DNA of 64,000 bases from Excoecaria cochinchinensis. Its lineage: Eukaryota > Streptophyta > Magnoliopsida > Malpighiales > Euphorbiaceae. The translations under genes were made by a program, and so were the position numbers. Where the stretch lies: positions 1,924,001-1,988,000 of the forward strand of contig CANTUQ010000078.1 of assembly GCA_947683425.1 (NCBI GenBank). The letters are read 5' to 3'. Under the pieces are notes generated by a model. It was not told where the DNA came from and did no database searches. It saw only the letters and a list, made by a program, of their open reading frames with translations. Within the stretch, counting starts at the first letter, position 1. Each line of letters opens with the position of its first letter. Positions 34,901-44,579 of the stretch are shown piece by piece.

Positions 34901-36597
34901 TCTTTTCTCTCTTCTTTTTTTTTTATCTCACTACCCGAATTCCCACTTGAAGATTGCTGAATTTTCAACTGCTCCATGTATGTTTCTTTAGGTGACATTG
35001 GTGCAAGAATGACTTTCTGCCCATTATACATAAAAGAATACCTATTTAAATACCCATCATGCATAACACGCCTATCAAATTGCCAAGGCCTACCCAACAA
35101 TACATGACCAGCCTGCATAGGCACAACATCACATACAACATCATCAGCATATCTACCAATGGAAAAAGAGACAACTACCTGTTTGGTCACTTTGACTTCA
35201 CCACTATCATTCAGCCATTGCAGCCTATAAGGACTAGGGTGTTTCTCACATTTGAGCCCCAATTTCTCTACCAAAGTGCTGCTAGCAACATTTGTGCAAC
35301 TACCCCCATCTATAATCAGACTACAAGCTTTTCCACCTACCAAGCATTTAGTGTGAAAGATGTTCTCCCTCTGTTCTAGGCTATCTTCTTTTACATTCAC
35401 ATTCAATGCACGCCTAATAACTAAGGATTCTCCTTTAACAGCATACTCAACAAACTCCTCATTATCAGAACAGTCCTCTAAAGGTGGCATTTCATCACTA
35501 TCAGATTCATGATCCCCATCAGATTCAGATACAATTTCCCCACCCCTAATAAACATAGACTTCCTATTTGGACATTCAGATGCATAATGACCACGCCCTT
35601 GACATTTAAAGCATTTAACTTCTCTATGTTTAGTATTAGAAGGGATTACATTAGAAGTACCTTTTGAGTCGGTTTTGCCACTCTTGATATCCTTGGATTT
35701 GTCTTTGGAATCATTGGACTTCTGAACAGTCTTGTTCTCTTCCCTTTTCCACTTCGGATTCCAATTTGAAGTTGAACCCGAATTCTGAACTCTATGGCTT
35801 CCCCTATACTTCAATTGTCTCTCCACCTTCATGGCCATGTTTACCAACTCTTCCATGACAATGAATGGGTGTAACTCCACGACATTAGCAATCTCCCTAT
35901 TCAAGCCATTCAGAAACCGAGCCATGACTGCTTCTTCTTCTTCTTCAACATTGGCTTTAATCATCAACATCTCCATCTCCTTGTGGTAATCTTCCACTGT
36001 CCTAGACCCTTGAGTGAGTCTTTGCAATTGTTGATATATATCCCTGTAGTAGTAGCTTGGTACAAACCTCTTCCTCATGATTCTCTTCATTTCTTCCCAA
36101 CTAGCTACAGGAGCTTCGCCAATTCTTCTTCTGGTTTTGTTCAATTCATCCCACCATACTAAAGCATAGTTAGAAAATTCAACAGCAGCAAGTCTTACCT
36201 TCTTATTTTCAGAATAGGTATGGCAAGCAAAAACCAGCTCCACCTTCCTTTCCCATTCCAAATACTCCTCAGCATCATTTCTGCCTCGGAATGATGGAAT
36301 CCTCATATTGATAGCATTGATGTTGCTATCTCTGTCTTCTTCCCTTCTCGGCCTTCCTCTCACAGATTGCACTTCATCTCCATCATAATCATCTTGGTCA
36401 TCCTCATCATTACGAAACTGACCCCTCCTTGCATTCCTCCTGGTGGTGTTAGTAGTAGTAGTACTTTCCAACCTGTCCAGCCTGTCATTAACATTTCCCA
36501 TTTCCCTCATGAACCTCTCAAACGTTCCTTGCATTGCTTGTAATGCAAAGGCAATCTCCTCTTGGGACATTCCTTTCTTGCTGGATTCGTCACTCAT
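31771..36597 (-). CDS. gag-pol: Gag-Pol polyprotein of A', intact
   Basis: The frame has 1608 codons, starting MSDESSKKG just after the pre-gag box. Gag capsid spans about 95-260. The CCHC knuckle is C329, C332, H337, C342. A basic/acidic linker follows, with protease D430-G-G-S. RT spans about 690-930 with Y854-F-D-D857. RNase H has D1003, E1040, D1065 and D1108. The integrase zinc module is H1184, H1191, C1218, C1221; the catalytic core D1253, D1314, E1350 has x60 and x35 spacing; and a DGPFQVL...ATFNVSDLSPF C-terminal fold follows. No chromodomain is present. About 68 LTR-encoded residues end the protein, with GPVTRSRAKKFK, a basic motif shared by all A/C types here that may play the targeting role ascribed to CRM C-termini. 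All catalytic residues I can check are present. Gag and Pol share one frame, so the product is presumably cleaved by its own protease. Confidence 0.96.
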   Translation of the reverse strand: MSDESSKKGMSQEEIAFALQAMQGTFERFMREMGNVNDRLDRLESTTTTNTTRRNARRGQFRNDEDDQDDYDGDEVQSVRGRPRREEDRDSNINAINMRIPSFRGRNDAEEYLEWERKVELVFACHTYSENKKVRLAAVEFSNYALVWWDELNKTRRRIGEAPVASWEEMKRIMRKRFVPSYYYRDIYQQLQRLTQGSRTVEDYHKEMEMLMIKANVEEEEEAVMARFLNGLNREIANVVELHPFIVMEELVNMAMKVERQLKYRGSHRVQNSGSTSNWNPKWKREENKTVQKSNDSKDKSKDIKSGKTDSKGTSNVIPSNTKHREVKCFKCQGRGHYASECPNRKSMFIRGGEIVSESDGDHESDSDEMPPLEDCSDNEEFVEYAVKGESLVIRRALNVNVKEDSLEQRENIFHTKCLVGGKACSLIIDGGSCTNVASSTLVEKLGLKCEKHPSPYRLQWLNDSGEVKVTKQVVVSFSIGRYADDVVCDVVPMQAGHVLLGRPWQFDRRVMHDGYLNRYSFMYNGQKVILAPMSPKETYMEQLKIQQSSSGNSGSEIKKKEERKEAMREKNKNKGPMVSDCTSEEKKVGCAGDKKLVSERKERNLKGERKEIERSEKVKKQPCLYAKERELKSACLGKRALILIRFREVFFSNTDLDPSLPSVFVTLLQEYEDVFPEDVPHGLPPLRGIEHQIDLVPGAQIPNRPAYRSNPEETQELQRQVDELLQKGYVRESMSPCAVPVLLVPKKDGTWRMCVDCRAVNKITVKYRHPIPRLDDMLDELHGACLFTKIDLKSGYHQIRMKEGDEWKTAFKTKYGLYEWLVMPFGLSNAPSTFMRLMNYVLREFLGKFVVVYFDDILVYSRCLDDHILHVKAVLSVLRKDKLYENLKKCSFCMNKVIFLGFVVSGEGVEVDTEKVKAIQEWPTPKTVSEVRSFHGLASFYRRFVRDFSTIAAPLNDIVKKNVGFKWGKEQENAFCMLKEKLCTAPVLCLPDFSKTFEIECDASGIGIGAVLMQERRPIAYFSEKLSGPILNYSTYDKELYALVRALEVWEHYLLPKEFVIHSDHQSLKYLKGQGKLNKRHARWVEFLETFPYVIKYKQGKENVVADALSRRYALISMLTSKLLGFEHLKEMYVDDADFATVYHACERAAFDRYYRHEGYLFRGKQLCIPTCSIRELLVRESHSGWLMGHFGVQKTLGMLNEHFYWPNMRKDVERVCARCITCKQAKSRTMPHGLYTPLPVPSEPWTDISMDFVLGLPRTRKGRDSIFVVVDRFSKMAHFIACHKTDDATNIAELFFREVVRLHGVPRTIVSDRDVKFLGHFWRVLWGKLGTKLLFSTTCHPQTDGQTEVVNRTLGTMLRAIVGKNLKTWEDCLPFIEFAYNRAIHSSTGFSPFEIVYGFNPLTVLDLTPLPLNKLDSLDGKKKADLVKEIHEKAREQIERKNRMYAQKANKGRKQIIFEPGDWVWVHMRKERFPQQRKSKLDARGDGPFQVLQRINDNAYKIDLPGECGVSATFNVSDLSPFDFDSDSRTNSFEEGGDDVSTTKEPRDELALPEGPVTRSRAKKFKESLKAYMGRMVEDMDKQEELGSNLQEGIQVGSLICIKPLE
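31979..31992 (-). promoter_or_regulatory. Polypurine tract of A'
   Basis: The minus strand reads GAAGAGGGAGGGGA directly before the 3' LTR. It primes plus-strand synthesis and overlaps codons for EEGGD. Confidence 0.85.
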
Positions 36598-37683
36598 TGT
36601 TTATAGACCTGCAAAAAGGTTAGTTTGACAACCTCACAACACTCCCTCACGTGTTTGCACTCAAATGATGTCACTCTCCTCGTGTTTCGCTCAATCCTGG
36701 CTTTTACCCTCTGATGAGCTCACACACTCAAGCCTTTTTCCACTCTATTTGCTATCTCCAATTTCACTTCAGAACTCAAATCTAGTTCAAGATAATTCAC
36801 AAACAGCAAATTAAAAAAATGGGAATGCAATGATAATACCTAACAAAGGAGATAGGCTCAATTCTAGAAGCAAAATACCGAAAATGAAGAAACTGAAATG
36901 AACATACAAGAAGAAGAAGTGTATGCTATCTGAATATTCAATGGTGAATTAACAAGAATCAATTTGTTAATTATAGTGTATTCGGAAGCAAAAGAACAAA
37001 ATCACCAAAGATGGAAACTTAAGAATGAAAGAAATGACAAAACTAATGCATAAATGCAGAAATTGAAATTTCTCTAATAGAAAAGTCAATTCGGATGCAA
37101 AAGTATGTAATGACACTAAGACAGAAAAGGAAACTATGTAATGACACTAAGACAGAAAAGGAAACTATTATGTCTAGGTTAAGACAAGATTAGGAAACCC
37201 AAATGACTTATCCACTATGTCTTAAAGTGAAGGAAACCGGACCCAGCTCAATGGACTCAAGTTAAACCCAAAACAGATTCGGTCTAATGAACAAACCCAA
37301 GCCCAAGGTAAAGTTCAATCCAAATGAAACTCAATTAACCCTAATTGAAGTAACCCTATATGGTTCCAGCCTCAATTAATTTTTTTTTTCTTTTTTTTTT
37401 TTTTCAAACTTCAGACCCAATTTCGGAGGCCTAAACGATGTTTTTCTGGATTTTAAAGGGCTAGTTAGGCAGCAAAGCTGCCTATTTTTGTAGATCTCGA
37501 AATTCCCTTTCCGAAAAGTTATTATAGAGCAAAATCGGACACCGCGAACAAAAGTTATGGCCAAATAAATCTAATTTCGGATTCTAAGCAAATTTTGATG
37601 CAACAACTAAAACAAAATGCGATTTTTAAAACAAAGACAAGGATAGTTAAGAATCTAATCCTAATTCAGGCTCTGATACCAAC
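36598..37683 (-). other. Leader and PBS of A'
   Basis: The PBS (minus TTGGTATCAGAGCC) is at 37669-37682. The leader holds a duplicated unit (TATGTAATGACACTAAGACAG, about 37105-37160) and AGGAAACC repeats. It has no gene; a T-rich run and a 62-codon frame near 37376-37564 look incidental. Confidence 0.85.
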
Positions 37684-38384
37684 TGATGCGGAACCCCAAG
37701 GCTATGTAGAACCCGAAACCCCAAACACACAAATGGCAAGAACAAGAACAGAATTTAAATCCCCAATCTAAAGAACCCCCAATCAATAAAAAATGAAAGG
37801 AAACGCTTATGATAGATTGATTAAAATAACAAGAACAGAAATTCGCCACAAGATGAAATACCTTGATAAGAAAATCGTTCTTGATGCAATAGAAGAAGAC
37901 AAATCCTCTCCAATGGTAAATTCGGCCAAAAGTCATTCCATATCATCTCCATACAAAATAGTTAAGGATGAATTTATATCCTCCTAAACATAACCCTAAC
38001 CCTAATTAAAAAGGCCTTAACAATGGGCTGCCCAAAATACAGCTACTTAAGCCCATTCACTAAAATAAACCTAATAACAAAAATAAGTCCAATAACTTAA
38101 GTAAGATAACAAAACACAACTTAAGAGCCCAAATACAAGCCCACACGCCTAACATAAGGATTGGACTGCTCAAAGCTTATTCCAATGGCTTTATACAAAT
38201 TAAAGAGCCCACTTGAATTCCCTCTTGAAGATTCGACCCCAACTCCTCTTGCTTGTCCATATCTTCCACCATTCGGCCCATGTAGGCTTTGAGACTCTCC
38301 TTGAATTTCTTGGCTCTTGATCTGGTCACTGGGCCTTCTGGTAAAGCTAGCTCATCTCTTGGTTCCTTGGTCGTGCTCACATCA
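37684..38384 (-). mobile_element. 5' LTR of A', with promoter
   Basis: The LTR is 701 bp and identical by eye to the 3' LTR. Reading on the minus strand: TGGGCTT motifs in U3, a double telo-box (AACCCTAACCCTAA on the plus strand, 37991-38004) and, about 10-20 bp further on, a TATA-like ATATAAATT (37975-37983). Transcription should start near 37945. Confidence 0.93.
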
Positions 38385-39426
38385 CACTCAAAACAACATC
38401 TTCGTCACATCCACTTATTTCTTCTTCACTCACAACCTCATTGTCATACAAATCTATAAAATCTCTTTCAGCTTCACACATAATCTCTTCCATTGCAACT
38501 TCCTCTTTCTTTCTTTTCTCCTTTTTCAAACACTTATCTAGCTGTCTAAAGAGTTGTTTAAACCTCAATTCCATATCTTCAGAATCTTTATTTTTGCTCC
38601 AGTTTGGACAACTCTTGTTGTTGGAATTTGAGAATGACCTTGCTACCCTCCTTCGTTTCTGTTTCCTCTCCACCTTAATGGCAATGTTCACTAACTCCTC
38701 CATTTTTCCATAATGTTGCAATTCAACTACATCCGCAATTTCTTTATTCAAACCTCCTAGAAACTAAGCCATGATTACCTCTTCCTCCTCTTCTATTTTA
38801 GCTTTGATCAATAGCATCTCCATCTCCTTGTGATAATCTTCTACTGATCTAGCTCCTTGCACTAACCTATGCAACCTCTGATGTAACTCCTTAAAGTAGT
38901 GTGAAGGCATAAATCTTTTCCTCATGGCCTCCTTCATATCCTCCCAACTACTGATAGGACGTCTACCCACTTTCCTTCTGCTCAAGTTCAATTGATCCCA
39001 CCAAAATAAGGCATAATCTGTAAACTCCACAGCTGCTATCTTCACTTTCTTCTCCTCAGAATACCTATTACACTCAAAGATCATTTCAACCTTCCTTTCC
39101 CATTCTAGGTACTCTTCAGCACTGTTTCTACCTTTAAATGGAGGAATCTTAAGCTTAATGTTACCTAAATTCCCATCTAATCTCCCACTTGTCTCTTCTT
39201 TATCTAAGTCTTCTATGTCAGCCCTTACATTTTCATCAGTCCATCTACCTCTCCGAGCTGTCCTCCTAGAATTATTAGATGCACTCACTTCAAATTTCTC
39301 CTCCATCCCGTCCATTCTAGCATTTAACTTCTTGAACTCATTAATGAAGGCCTTGTACATCACTTTCATATCGGGCATAGCTTCCTCCTCCTCATACATT
39401 GTTTCCTTTTCTTCTTTTTTTGACAT
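38385..39426 (-). pseudogene. Gag-acidic-tail ORF of S-a, 5' part
   Basis: From ATG 39426 (MSKKEEKETMYEEEE) it encodes an N-terminal Gag region and capsid (IKLKIPPFKGRNSAEEYLEW ... VEDYHKEMEM). A TAG at 38764 replaces TGG. It then runs in frame through NKEIADVVELQHYGKMEE, ARSFSNSNNK and the tail FKQLFRQLDKCLKKEKRKKEE. It continues at 31272 after A' is removed; the joined frame is 449 codons including the stop, with that one nonsense codon. There is no CCHC knuckle and no pol. It is the same architecture as intact U (53183). Confidence 0.88.
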
Positions 39427-41009
39427 GATTTGAATTCTGCAAAACAGATGTTAGACAATAACCTCACACACTCCCTCACGTGTTTACACTCAAAGATGCC
39501 ACTCCTCTCGTGTTTTACTCAATAAGGCTTTTACCCTCTTAATGTACTCACACACTCTGCCTTTTACCACTCTAATTGCAACCCTTAAATTGCACTTCAG
39601 AATTCAATTCACAAACCAAGAATTTGAGTACGTTTTAGAAAGCAAAGAAATAAGCAACTAACAATAAAAGAAAGTTCAAAGCTAGAAAAGAAGACTCTAG
39701 ACACAATAAAGGTGGTACACGGACAAGACTGGTATACCACTTGATTATATCCAAATTAGAGTATTAGAACAAGCAAAGATACTCTAACAGTGTAATGGAA
39801 AAAAAGCAAGCTCAAAACAAAGAAATAAGCAACAAGAATTAAGAAAAATAACAATTTGGATAAAATGTATGAATTTGATTCACTACAAAGTGAACCAAAT
39901 ATAGAACCTATTTATTCTACCCAACAAAGCAAGAAAATAACAAAGAAACCTAATTATACTAAGTAAGACAGAATGCACTTAAGACAATTCAATTTAGAGC
40001 CAAAAAATGATGAATAGGCCGAATGGTATATGAAGCTCTAATTAATGTGTCAAGTTGTGTGCAAAATAATGGCAAAATGATATGAAAATGATACCAAAAT
40101 GGTGACACAAATGATAAAAAATGATTCCAAAAATGGTGAAACAAATGGATAAGATATGATAAAATGGCAGCTCAAATGGATAAGAAATGAAACAAAAATG
40201 GCAGCTCAAATGGATAATAAATGATATCAAAAATGGCAACTCAAATGGATAAAAAATGGATAACACAAATGGATAAGAAATGGATAACACAAATGGTTAA
40301 GAAATGGATAAGAAATGGATAACACAAATGGATAAGAAATGGATAACACAAATGGTGGGTCAATGATTGCAAAGTAAATCCTTGGTTAAGTAGGATTAGG
40401 ATTACAATTCCAATTCTGATATGGATTAGGATTTTTGAAAACCTAAACCCAAAGGAATAAGGATTAATTTTAATAGCCCTTAAAGGATTCCTAATTCCCC
40501 AAGCAATATGGATTAATTTTCTCCCACCTATTATAGGATTTGGATTTCCTCTTCCTATATATATGTATGCTCCACAATCAAATCCACACGCAAACTTCTT
40601 TCTCTTCTTCTTGCTGTTTTTTTTTTATATAAATTTCAGCAATCAAATCAAAACAAACTCCTATAGGGTTCGGATTTCTAAACCCAAAAAGATGTTCTAC
40701 TTTTTTTTTCTTCTCCTTTTTTTTTTATAATTTCAGCAAACAAACTATAAATTCTACTCCCAAAATTCAGATTCCAAGCCAAGGATAATCAATGTTTCGG
40801 TTCGAGGCAACAATCAGAATCTCAAGGCAAAAAAAAGTAAATAAAACAAAGGCTAAGAAAAGGCTAATTTAACACACAAAAAAAAACACAAAATTCAGAA
40901 ACTTGATGAAACCAAATTCGGCAAAAACATAAAAGAATCAAGAAAAAGAAAACACAACCCTAACACTAAGATAAATAGGAATTTACCTTACTTTGGCTCT
41001 GATACCAAA
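39427..41009 (-). other. Leader and PBS of S-a
   Basis: The PBS (minus TTTGGTATCAGAGCCAAAG) is at 40991-41009. It is a P1-type leader with the minisatellite at 40042-40350 (AAATGGATAAG units) and the antisense TATA-like box at 40557-40565. Frames over the repeats are spurious. Confidence 0.85.
40042..40350 (-). repeat. Leader minisatellite in S-a
   Basis: Units built on AAATGGATAAGAAATGG and ATAACACAAATGG occur in imperfect tandem. It is the same family as 2840-3150 but with more copies of the GGATAAGAAAT unit at its upstream end. Confidence 0.75.
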
Positions 41010-41865
41010 TGATGCGGAACCCCAAGGCTAAAGAACCCGAAACCCCTTGAACATACAATATGGCATGAACATGAACAAGAATAAACCCCCAATCTAAAGA
41101 ACCCCCAAACAACTATGTGAATGGAAACGCTTATAATAGATTGATTTAAAACATAAGAACAAAATTCGCCACAAAATAAATACCTTGATAAGAATTAAAG
41201 TTCTTGATGCAAAAGAAAAAGACAAACAATCCTCTCCAATGAAGAATTTGGCCAAGCCAAATAAAAGTCTCAAAATATCATATTCTCCAAGTCTGAATTA
41301 CAAATTCGTTTTTGAGGAGTATTTATACTCACTTAAGCTAATAAAAACCCTAATTAATCAAATAGGCCTTAAAACATGGGCCTTACACTAAGATAACTAA
41401 AGCCCACACTAATTAACTTAAAATTTAGCCCAAAAAGCCTAAAAAGAACTAATTAAATGAGCCCAAGCTAATTAAAGCCCATCTCACTTAAATAAGCCCA
41501 AAAGAATAAATTAAGGCCTAACATATTACAAATAATCAAATGAAAATAATAAATAAAATCCTAAACTAAAAGCCCAAATAAATCAGCCCCTTAATCCACT
41601 AATTAGCACATGCATTGCACATGCTCTAGCTCACATGCATAGCATATGTCAAGGTCACATGATTGGCACATGTCAAGTGTCACATGACCTGCACATGTTA
41701 AGTCGTCACATGACTAGCACATGTCCATCTTCAATTTGGCTTCTTCATAAATTTGGCCCACGGACTTCCTTCAAGCCTTCTTTAACTTCTCCAAATTTGA
41801 TCTCCATGAATATGAACTTCCATTGTTTATAATCTTGAAATGTTGACCCCCCTGTGCACGCATCA
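41010..41865 (-). mobile_element. LTR S2, shared middle LTR of composite S
   Basis: The LTR is 856 bp. On one side it is next to the S-a PBS and on the other next to the S-b PPT, so it serves as 3' LTR of S-b and 5' LTR of S-a. It is very similar to S1 and S3. Confidence 0.92.
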
Positions 41866-41924
41866 TTCCCTCCCTCTTTAGAAAAGATTCGTCCTCGAAT
41901 CTTCGTCTTGTTCAAGTTGGGAAT

Positions 41925-42515
41925 TTACACTTGTAGAATAAATTCATCTTCATATAAGATCTTCTGAATAGATGGAAATAAAATGAATGCTTCTTCAGCT
42001 GAGGACTCATCATGTTCCTGCAATTTAACATGAAAACTAGGCAAAACATGGTTAGTCTTTAATATAATCTTTTCATTCTGATCATTATTATCTTCACTTT
42101 CCACGTTCAATTCAACCTCCTTAAGAACTGTAGGGTCAATTATAACATGCTGATCTTCTATCTCAATTACACAAACATCCTTCTGTTCACTCAAAGCAAC
42201 ATCTTCTCTTTCAATTATGTTTTCCTTTTCACTCAAAACAACATCTTCATCACATCCACTTATTTCTTCCTCATTTACAACTTCATCAGCATATAAGTCT
42301 ATACCATCTCTTTCAGCTTCACAAACAATTTCGTTGACAATAACTTCCTCTTCTTTCTTTCTTTCCTCCTGTCTTATATATGTACTTACTAGTCTAGAGA
42401 GTTGTTTAAACTGTAACTCAAAATCTTTAAGATTTTTATCCAACAACTTAGCATCCTTCTTCAACTCATTCAATGCTTCTTGATCTAAATGTCGTCTTGA
42501 CTTGTAATAGTACAT
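41925..42515 (-). CDS. Gag-less acidic-tail protein of S-b
   Basis: This is an intact 196-codon frame. I chose ATG 42515 (MYYYKSRRHLDQE), the equivalent of the F ORF start; an in-frame ATG at 42578 adds 21 codons but lies in the pre-gag box. It has a charged helical N-terminus, FKQLSRLVSTYIRQEERKK, EIVCEAERDGIDLY and an acidic region, ending YEDEFILQV with TAA at 41925, as in S-a. No known domain or enzyme motif is visible. The shared premature end suggests that S-a and S-b tails have a recent common source. Confidence 0.75.
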   Translation of the reverse strand: MYYYKSRRHLDQEALNELKKDAKLLDKNLKDFELQFKQLSRLVSTYIRQEERKKEEEVIVNEIVCEAERDGIDLYADEVVNEEEISGCDEDVVLSEKENIIEREDVALSEQKDVCVIEIEDQHVIIDPTVLKEVELNVESEDNNDQNEKIILKTNHVLPSFHVKLQEHDESSAEEAFILFPSIQKILYEDEFILQV

Positions 42516-43718
42516 CCTCACAATCACTCCCTCACGTGTTTCACTCAAAATATGACACTCCACTCGTATTTCGCTCAATTTGGCTTTTACCCTCCTTTAA
42601 GCTCACACTCTCAAGCCTTTTACCACTCAAGCTTGTTATCTTCAGTTGCACTTTAGAACTCAAACTCAAGTCAAAATAGTTCACAAGCAGCAAATTATGG
42701 TAAAAAATGCAATGAAAATACTTAACAAAGAAGATAGGCACAAAACTAGAAGCAAAAGACCAAAGTGAAGAACGTTGAAATGAGCATACAAGGTGAAGAT
42801 ATGTATGTTGTCCGAATTATGTGAATTTAACTAACAAGAATCGAATTGTTAATTATAGTGTAATCGGAAGCAAAAACACAAAGACACCAAAAATGGAAAC
42901 TTAAGAATGAAAGAAATGACAAAACTAATGCAATAATGCAGAAATTGAAATCTCCCTAATGGAAAATTCAATTTGATACAATATGGGTTATTACACTAAG
43001 ACAAAATGAAAAGGAGACACAAGATGTCCAAACTAAAACAAGATTAGGAAACCCAAATGTTTGTCCAAAATAAGACAAAGATTAATCCAATATGCCTTAA
43101 TAAGATCAAATAAGGAAACCCAAATGTCTAAACTAAGACAAAATGACTTATCTACTATGTCTTAATTAGTTCAAGATATGGAAACCCAAATGTCTAGACT
43201 TAAGACAAAATGAAACTTATCTAATTTAATGTCCTAATTTAAATAATGTCCCAATCCTAATTTTTTTTCTTTTTTTTTTGAATTATCTCTAACTAATTAG
43301 ATAATAACAATTCTATCCTAAAGAAATACAATCCTAATTGTTCACACCAACCAAAGTTAACCCAAATTAAAATACTTTTTCTAAATTCGGATGAACAGTA
43401 AATTCCGATGATAAGTACGTGTGAACAGTGTAATGAACAGTACGTGTGAACAGTACCAGGAACAGTACTACGAAATTCTTTTTTTATTTTTTTATTTTAT
43501 TTTTAGCTAGATAACAACTAGAACAACTAATAACCTAGAAATCAAGATCAAACAATAAGAAATAACACCTAAAACAAAGCTCCCTATAATTTAGACCACT
43601 ATGATGAACAAGGATTCCTAAATTTTAGGAATCAAATAAATTGAAAATTAATGAATAAAAACAGCAAACAAATATGGATAAATAAAAATTTAATCCAAAT
43701 CCAAGCTCTGATACCAAA
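42516..43718 (-). other. Leader and PBS of S-b
   Basis: It is an element-A-type leader. The PBS (minus TTTGGTATCAGAGCTTGG) is at 43701-43718. GAACAGTA repeats lie at 43388-43475 and GGAAACCCAAATGT repeats at 43040-43215. Non-coding. Confidence 0.85.
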
Positions 43719-44574
43719 TGATGCGGAACCCCAAGGTTAAAGAACCCGAAACCCCTTGAACATACAATATGGCATGAACATGAACAAGAATAAACCCCCA
43801 ATCTAAAGAACCCCCAAACAACTATGTGAATGGAAACGCTTATAATAGATTGATTTAAAACACAAGAACAGAATTCGCTACAAAGTAAATACCTTGATAA
43901 GAATTAAAGTTCTTGATGCAAAAGAAGAAGACAAACAATCCTCTCCAATGAAGAATTTGGCCAAGCCAAATAAAAGTCTCAAAATATCATATTCTCCAAG
44001 TCTGAATTACAAATTCGTTTTTGAGGAGTATTTATACTCACTTAAGCTAATAAAAACCCTAATTAATCAAATAGGCCTTAAAACATGGGCCTTACACTAA
44101 GATAACTAAAGCCCACACTAATTAACTTAAAATTCAGCCCAAAAAGCCTAAAAAGAACTAATTAAATGAGCCCAAGCTAATTAAAGCCCATCTAACTTAA
44201 ATAAGCCCAAAAGAATAAGTTAAGGCCTAACATATTATAAATAATCAAATGAAAATAATAAATAAAAGCCTAAACTAAAAGCCCAAATAAATCAGCCCCT
44301 TAATCCACCAATTAACACATGCATTGCACATGCTCTGGCTCACATGCATAGCACATGTCAAGGTCACATGATTGGCACATGTCAAGTGTCACATGACCTG
44401 CACATGTTAAGTCGTCACATGACTAGCACATGTCCATCTTCAATTTGGCTTCTTCATAAATTTGGCCCACGGACTTCCTTCAAGCCTTCTTTAACTTCTC
44501 CAAATTTGATCTCCATGAATATGAACTTCCATTGTTTATAATCTTGAAATGTTGACCCCCCTGTGCACGCATCA
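43719..44574 (-). mobile_element. LTR S3, outer 5' LTR of composite S
   Basis: The LTR is 856 bp, next to the TGCTG duplication on the right and the S-b PBS on the left. Same length as S1 and S2. Confidence 0.92.
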
Positions 44575-44579
44575 TGCTG

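Larger units (their letters stand above)
31278..38384 (-). mobile_element. Element A': complete, apparently intact CRM-like retrotransposon
   Basis: The element is 7107 bp with target duplication CACTC at 31273-31277 and 38385-38389. The LTRs are 31278-31978 and 37684-38384, both 701 bp and identical by eye. PBS, PPT and a 1608-codon uninterrupted gag-pol are all present. It is the most recent large insertion in its stack and the best candidate in the window for an autonomous, mobilisable element that could serve the others. Confidence 0.96.
30053..44574 (-). mobile_element. Composite element S: LTR-interior-LTR-interior-LTR, with A' nested inside
   Basis: The insertion is 14,522 bp, flanked by TGCTG at 30048-30052 and 44575-44579 inside R's integrase. 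It has three B/A-type LTRs, each 856 bp (30053-30908, 41010-41865, 43719-44574). The two interiors differ: S-b (41866-43718) lacks Gag, while S-a (30909-41009 minus A') has a Gag-tail ORF and a different leader. Both have PBS and PPT. No RT is encoded except in the nested A'. Confidence 0.93.
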
